A stretch of 8,296 nt of DNA. It comes from Clostridiales bacterium. Its GTDB lineage: Bacteria > Bacillota > Clostridia > Oscillospirales > Acutalibacteraceae. Each line of letters begins with the position of its first letter. The stretch's first letter is position 1. Shown piece after piece: positions 6,026 to 8,296 of the stretch. The stretch covers positions 1 through 8,296 of the forward strand of contig DYBQ01000104.1 in assembly GCA_019418545.1 (NCBI GenBank). The letters run 5' to 3'. Both the position numbers and the translations under genes were made by a program. Below the pieces are notes generated by a model. The model was not told where the DNA came from, searched no databases, and worked only from the letters and a program-made list of their open reading frames with translations.

Positions 6026-6562
6026 ATGACTTTGACGCAGTACCGAAAAATCTGTACGCCGGAAGAGCTGTCTCCTTTCTGGATTGGGCAGTGTTATGGC
6101 TACAAAAACCTTTCGCTGCGCCCGGAAGATTGGGCGTCGCTTCCCGATGATGAAATCATCTATATCCCCGAAGCGGCTTACGATAAAGGCTATCTGGAAT
6201 TGGATGATGTTTACACAAAGCGGGATTTTGAAGCCATTGCCGGTGCATGCGCATGCGGTCTGTTTTTTTCCTGCGACTGGCAGACACCGGAAGCTCTCTG
6301 GCGTGAGTGGGAAATAGACGATGAGAACGAAGACGGAGGTAACACATCTGAAATGAATTCCATCCATGCGCAGTCGCCTTACCGCAGTGTCAACGAACTC
6401 ACCCTGTCCGAGCTGGAAGAGCTACGTGACAATTATTTCTGGAGTGAGGAATATACCGGTTCTGCTCTCGATCCTGAAAAAATTTCCCTGCGGGAGGTCG
6501 TGCAGCATTTTCAGGGCACCAGCTTTGTACGGGATGATTTCTTTTGCAACCAGGAATCCTGA
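6026..6562 (+). CDS. Two-domain hypothetical protein, 178 residues
   Basis: ATG 6026 lies 9 bases after GGAG (6013-6016); a GTG at 6020 is in frame but only 3 bases from that site, so ATG is preferred. Residues 1-97 form one unit (TPEELSPFWIGQCYGYKNLS, then LPDDEIIYIPEAAYDKGYLE, then FFSCDWQTPEALWREWE). An acidic Gly/Asn linker (DDENEDGGNTSE, 98-109) follows. Residues 118-174 form a second unit (PYRSVNELTLSELEELRDNY, then ISLREVVQHFQGTSFVRDDF). This resembles short stand-alone phage proteins I recall with a 'LTxEELEELKxxYF ... YEGxSFVxDDFFC' pattern. The linker and that resemblance suggest a fusion. An in-frame ATG at 6353, 12 bases after GGAGGT (6335-6340), might allow separate translation of the second unit. 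Function is unknown. Confidence 0.8.
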   Translation: MTLTQYRKICTPEELSPFWIGQCYGYKNLSLRPEDWASLPDDEIIYIPEAAYDKGYLELDDVYTKRDFEAIAGACACGLFFSCDWQTPEALWREWEIDDENEDGGNTSEMNSIHAQSPYRSVNELTLSELEELRDNYFWSEEYTGSALDPEKISLREVVQHFQGTSFVRDDFFCNQES

Positions 6563-6575
6563 AAGGGGAAAGTGT

Positions 6576-6785
6576 ATGTTTGTTGTTACCGATTGCACAA
6601 GGCCGTCACCTTGCAAAATGAATTCAATTGATGTAAAGGGTGTGCGAGACATTGTGCTTGGAATAACAGGTTATGAAGAAATCGCGGATATGGCATTCAG
6701 GCACGCAGGGAATATGCAGTTTGGTGATTCTCTTATTGTGAACCCCTATTTTATTTTAGATTGCATAGAGGAGAGTGAAGCATGA
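6576..6785 (+). CDS. Small hypothetical protein, 69 residues
   Basis: ATG 6576 follows AAAGGGGAAAG, which starts at the upstream stop. The longer open frame in this phase begins at 6366 inside the previous gene and is not supported. The product begins MFVVTDCTRPSPCKMNSIDV, and its main body is GVRDIVLGITGYEEIADMAF, then RHAGNMQFGDSLIVNPYFIL. This recalls short Clostridia-phage proteins built as 'helix, GYxxIAxMA, then W/N-x-F-GDS...' whose function is unknown. Its stop overlaps the next start as ATGA (6782-6785), which is typical of translational coupling. No membrane, zinc or catalytic motif is present. The good ribosome site and exact coupling make it likely real. Confidence 0.75.
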   Translation: MFVVTDCTRPSPCKMNSIDVKGVRDIVLGITGYEEIADMAFRHAGNMQFGDSLIVNPYFILDCIEESEA

Positions 6786-6961
6786 AACAGTTTTCGTTTG
6801 GTCTTGTCTATTATGCCGCCTCGCGCGAGCTCAGCATCGTCAGCGATGCAGGCGCTGCCGTCTATCACAATGTGGAAAAGGCGCACATCCCTGTCTTTGT
6901 CCGTGAGTTTTTGCAACAAAAGAAAGAGGCGTGGGGGCCGGTGCTCTATGGGCGTGCTTGA
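6782..6961 (+). CDS. Small hypothetical protein, 59 residues
   Basis: The ATG at 6782 overlaps the TGA of the preceding gene (ATGA), and GAGGAGAG lies about 6-13 bases upstream, so both coupling and a direct ribosome site support it. The protein reads MKQFSFGLVYYAASRELSIV, then SDAGAAVYHNVEKAHIPVFV, then REFLQQKKEAWGPVLYGRA. That gives a short beta hairpin followed by a basic helix, with no membrane segment. No family is recognised. The start of a 22-residue membrane-like peptide lies inside its last 14 bases. The coding case rests on the composition, the ribosome site and the overlap pattern. Confidence 0.65.
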   Translation: MKQFSFGLVYYAASRELSIVSDAGAAVYHNVEKAHIPVFVREFLQQKKEAWGPVLYGRA

Positions 6962-7016
6962 ACTCTTTGTACTTATTGTGGTTGTTGTGCTTGCCTTCGC
7001 ACCAAAGGAAAAATGA
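6948..7016 (+). CDS. Tiny probable single-pass membrane peptide, 22 residues
   Basis: The frame reads MGVLELFVLIVVVVLAFAPK then EK. It is almost wholly an 18-residue hydrophobic segment with a charged C-terminal tail, the shape of a minimal transmembrane peptide. It overlaps the previous gene by 14 bases. GTGGGGG (6931-6937) lies 10 bases upstream, a weak but possible ribosome site. Peptides of this shape occur as holin-like or toxin-like products and as small membrane regulators, but nothing here singles out one role. Its small size means it could be chance. The clean stop, the hydrophobic block and the coupling to its neighbours argue for it. Confidence 0.45.
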   Translation: MGVLELFVLIVVVVLAFAPKEK

Positions 7017-7159
7017 AGCGAAATCCGGTTGGTGTGAAAGTTAATCGTCCACTGCTCCGCCCACCAACCAGGCGCCCAGCTGGTTACTTGGCGCCCCTCA
7101 CGATACATGGTGAGGTTTTCCTTTCGCCAGCCGTCCGGTTCTGTCGGGCGTCTGGTTGA
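7013..7159 (+). CDS. Doubtful 48-residue basic ORF overlapping an inverted repeat
   Basis: ATG 7013 overlaps the previous stop as ATGA, and AAAGGA (7004-7009) ends only 3 bases before it, closer than usual. The product is Arg/Pro-rich (MKRNPVGVKVNRPLLRPPTR, then RPAGYLAPLTIHGEVFLSPA) and stops at TGA 7157-7159. It runs through nearly all of the inverted repeat at 7056-7167, so its codons are constrained by that structure. An equally good reading is that the DNA is a structured RNA or palindromic element and this frame is incidental. Arg/Pro-rich translations are typical of GC-rich non-coding DNA, which lowers confidence. Confidence 0.3.
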   Translation: MKRNPVGVKVNRPLLRPPTRRPAGYLAPLTIHGEVFLSPAVRFCRASG

Positions 7160-7167
7160 TGGGCGGA
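7056..7167 (+). repeat. 22-position imperfect inverted repeat enclosing nested hairpins (possible structured RNA or palindromic element)
   Basis: The left arm 7056-7077 (CCGCCCACCAACCAGGCGCCC, preceded by T) pairs with the right arm 7146-7167 (GGGCGTCTGGTTGATGGGCGG, followed by A). There are 20 Watson-Crick pairs, one G.U (7072/7151) and one C.A mismatch (7064/7159). Inside are CCTCAC (7096-7101) / GTGAGG (7110-7115) with an 8-base loop, and around that TTGGCG (7088-7093) / CGCCAG (7125-7130). An alternative inner hairpin, GGCGCC (7071-7076) with GGCGCC (7090-7095), would break the long stem. This is far beyond the chance palindromes elsewhere in the window. There is no T-run after it, so it is not a typical terminator. 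Candidate roles are a structured RNA, a leader controlling the gene at 7224, or a MITE/REP-like element. I recognise no named family. Confidence 0.7.
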
Positions 7168-7223
7168 AACAAAGCATTCTGTTTTCCAGAAGTAACGTTT
7201 GAAAGAAAGGGTGAAAAAGAAAC

Positions 7224-7634
7224 ATGAGGCTATATCGCTTTTACCAGGGTGGTTTTCAGTTCAAGCGCGTCAGCAAACGCACTGCCCGCCGGGCGTACCA
7301 AACCGGCTTTACGGTCATCATGTGCCCCTCTAACCTGCGGCCTTTCACTCCGTATCATCACGAGCACACCATCAACCGAAAAGACAGGGCGCATTTTATC
7401 GCAGATGAAACCGGCGCCCTCAACGATTTCAATAACCTTGTCGCATCTTTTGAATATTACAACTGCATAAATGCCGAAACCGGGCGCTATGCGTCTTTCT
7501 ATCTTCCGGTAAAGGCTGTTGATGCCTTCACCGGCGGGGCGCCTTCCATGGGCACTCTGAAAACCCTCGAAGAATATGATTATGCTTACTTAAAACAGCC
7601 CGCTTTACTTTCAGGAGGAATCAGCTATGAATGA
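7224..7634 (+). CDS. Hypothetical protein, 136 residues, phage accessory type
   Basis: ATG 7224 follows AAAGAAAGGG (7202-7211) at a rather long 12-base distance. The N-terminus is basic (MRLYRFYQGGFQFKRVSKRT, then ARRAYQTGFTVIMCPSNLRP). A central HHEHTINRKDRAHFIADET follows, then NDFNNLVASFEYYNCINAET and GRYASFYLPV. I recall a group of Clostridia phage hypothetical proteins with 'K-TARxxYxxGxTVxxxPxNxRP ... FExNAFEYYNCxNxETGKYxxFY', which this matches in order. No function has been attached to that group as far as I know. There is no signal or membrane segment. It overlaps the downstream gene by 8 bases, which implies coupled translation. It lies just after the large inverted repeat, so RNA structure might influence its expression. 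Confidence 0.82.
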   Translation: MRLYRFYQGGFQFKRVSKRTARRAYQTGFTVIMCPSNLRPFTPYHHEHTINRKDRAHFIADETGALNDFNNLVASFEYYNCINAETGRYASFYLPVKAVDAFTGGAPSMGTLKTLEEYDYAYLKQPALLSGGISYE

Positions 7635-7998
7635 AATCCAAATCCAGTCCATTATTCATACAGCCGAATCACTTGATTGGTGCGTATCCTGTTCCAGGCA
7701 GCGATATGCGGGGCAAGAGGAATACTGCACCCTTGAATTGGAACGCTATTCTCCCGCCGGGGAAGACTTTATCTTCACAGCGGGCGGCACAACTCCGAAT
7801 GAAATCATAGGGGATATCATCGATTATGCCCGGAATTTTGATACGGAAGACCACATCACAGAAATGCTCATCGCAAAGCGGAACGGCCTTGCCGGCGTGC
7901 CGGATGTCCAAACACTTGTAGAGGATGCCGACGAAATCGCCTTCATGCTTTGCGAATTAAGCGGCGCCCTGCGGCCGATTTTAAAAGAGGTGCAATAA
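7627..7998 (+). CDS. Hypothetical protein, 123 residues, acidic
   Basis: ATG 7627 is 8 bases after a perfect AGGAGG (7613-7618) within the end of the previous gene. The protein opens with a helix (MNEIQIQSIIHTAESLDWCV), followed by strands around EYCTLELERYSPAGEDFIFT. Next comes a helical NEIIGDIIDYARNFDTEDHI that continues to EMLIAKRNG, and then GVPDVQTLVEDADEIAFMLC. The combination 'ERYSPAGEDF-F' then 'I-YA-NFDxxxHI' then 'GVP-V--LVEDA-EI' is one I recall from many gut Bacillota hypothetical proteins, including element-borne ones. None that I know has an assigned function. Calculated by eye it is clearly acidic. It shares the overlap pattern of this cluster, joined to the next gene as TAATG. 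Confidence 0.85.
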   Translation: MNEIQIQSIIHTAESLDWCVSCSRQRYAGQEEYCTLELERYSPAGEDFIFTAGGTTPNEIIGDIIDYARNFDTEDHITEMLIAKRNGLAGVPDVQTLVEDADEIAFMLCELSGALRPILKEVQ

Positions 7999-8296
7999 TG
8001 GAGAAATATGATTTTGCAATTGAAAAGGCTTTCTTTCTGCTGAACAACGGTTACATTTTGCATGTGAATGGCGAAGACGCAAGCGGTGAAATTTGGAAAA
8101 AAGACGGATTCTTTCTTTGGAAATGTTCCGGGCAGAGTGCAAATAAGGCGACAAAAAAGGAACTGCAATGGATATTGGACACTATTTTCAAAAGCCGCAG
8201 CTATCTTGTTTTTTCCAATTGGTGTGACGTACAGTTGTCGTTTTCATGTTATGACGAACGCTCTTTGTGGCTGTTTTCAGATGGTAAATATACGGG
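7998..8296 (+). CDS. Hypothetical protein, N-terminal part (runs off window)
   Basis: ATG 7998 overlaps the upstream TAA as TAATG, and AAGAGG (7985-7990) lies 7 bases before it. Ninety-nine codons are visible without a stop. The product starts MEKYDFAIEKAFFLLNNGYI and continues LHVNGEDASGEIWKKDGFFL, then KKELQWILDTIFKSRSYLVF, then SCYDERSLWLFSDGKY. It is rich in aromatic residues with a beta-alpha-beta look and no membrane segment. No family is recognised, and the C-terminus is missing, so function cannot be judged. The coding evidence is the coupling, the ribosome site and the long open frame, which is too short within the window to have been listed by length alone. Confidence 0.75.
   Translation, partial: MEKYDFAIEKAFFLLNNGYILHVNGEDASGEIWKKDGFFLWKCSGQSANKATKKELQWILDTIFKSRSYLVFSNWCDVQLSFSCYDERSLWLFSDGKYT

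Noticed and set aside
7107..7202. 31-codon frame inside the inverted repeat
   Set aside because: There is no ribosome site in front of ATG 7107, and it conflicts with both the structured-element reading and the coupled 7013 frame.
6746..7225. 159-codon open frame on the - strand spanning the gap near 7100
   Set aside because: It was attractive because it covers the gap and the inverted repeat. However, it runs antisense to three coupled small genes, has a shadow-like composition, and would be the only - strand gene in the window.

Overview
The window looks like an accessory gene array from a Bacillota (Clostridia-type) phage, prophage or large mobile element. The reasons are that every credible gene is on the + strand, genes are short (22 to 313 residues) and packed with gaps of a few bases or with ATGA/TAATG-type overlaps, AGGAGG-like ribosome binding sites are common, TTG and GTG starts occur, and most products are unrecognised proteins of the kind seen in gut Clostridia phages and integrated elements. 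No structural phage gene, integrase, replication gene, tRNA, rRNA or CRISPR array is visible, so phage versus plasmid versus integrative element cannot be settled here.

Layout. 2-244 is the 3' end of a repeat protein made of 8-residue Gly/Ala/Ser-rich units, ending in a small C-terminal domain. 249-2756 holds five genes of unknown function, including a 306-residue protein with two probable SH3-like modules and a 33-residue micro-gene. After a 143-base gap, 2900-3841 encodes a 313-residue unknown protein. Forty bases later comes the only gene with a confident biochemical assignment: 3882-4631, a Thg1-like 3'-to-5' nucleotide polymerase (tRNA-His guanylyltransferase superfamily) with its metal-binding aspartates intact and the bacterial 'TLP' version of the signature motif. 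Next, 4727-5362 encodes a cysteine-rich, probably zinc-binding protein. 5367-6562 holds three further unknown genes.

From 6576 to the end the genes become very small and overlap strongly: 69, 59, 22 (a probable single-pass membrane peptide), possibly 48, then 136, 123 and a truncated final gene. In the middle of this chain (7056-7167) lies a 22-position imperfect inverted repeat that encloses further hairpins. It is the strongest structural-RNA or palindromic-element signal in the window.

How the genes work together is mostly unknown. The only mechanistic theme the sequence supports is RNA 5'-end synthesis or repair by the Thg1-like enzyme, encoded between an unknown basic protein and a zinc-ribbon protein. 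Everything else should be read as conserved-looking but unassigned accessory genes, probably transcribed as one or a few long polycistronic messages, since I found no convincing internal promoter or terminator.
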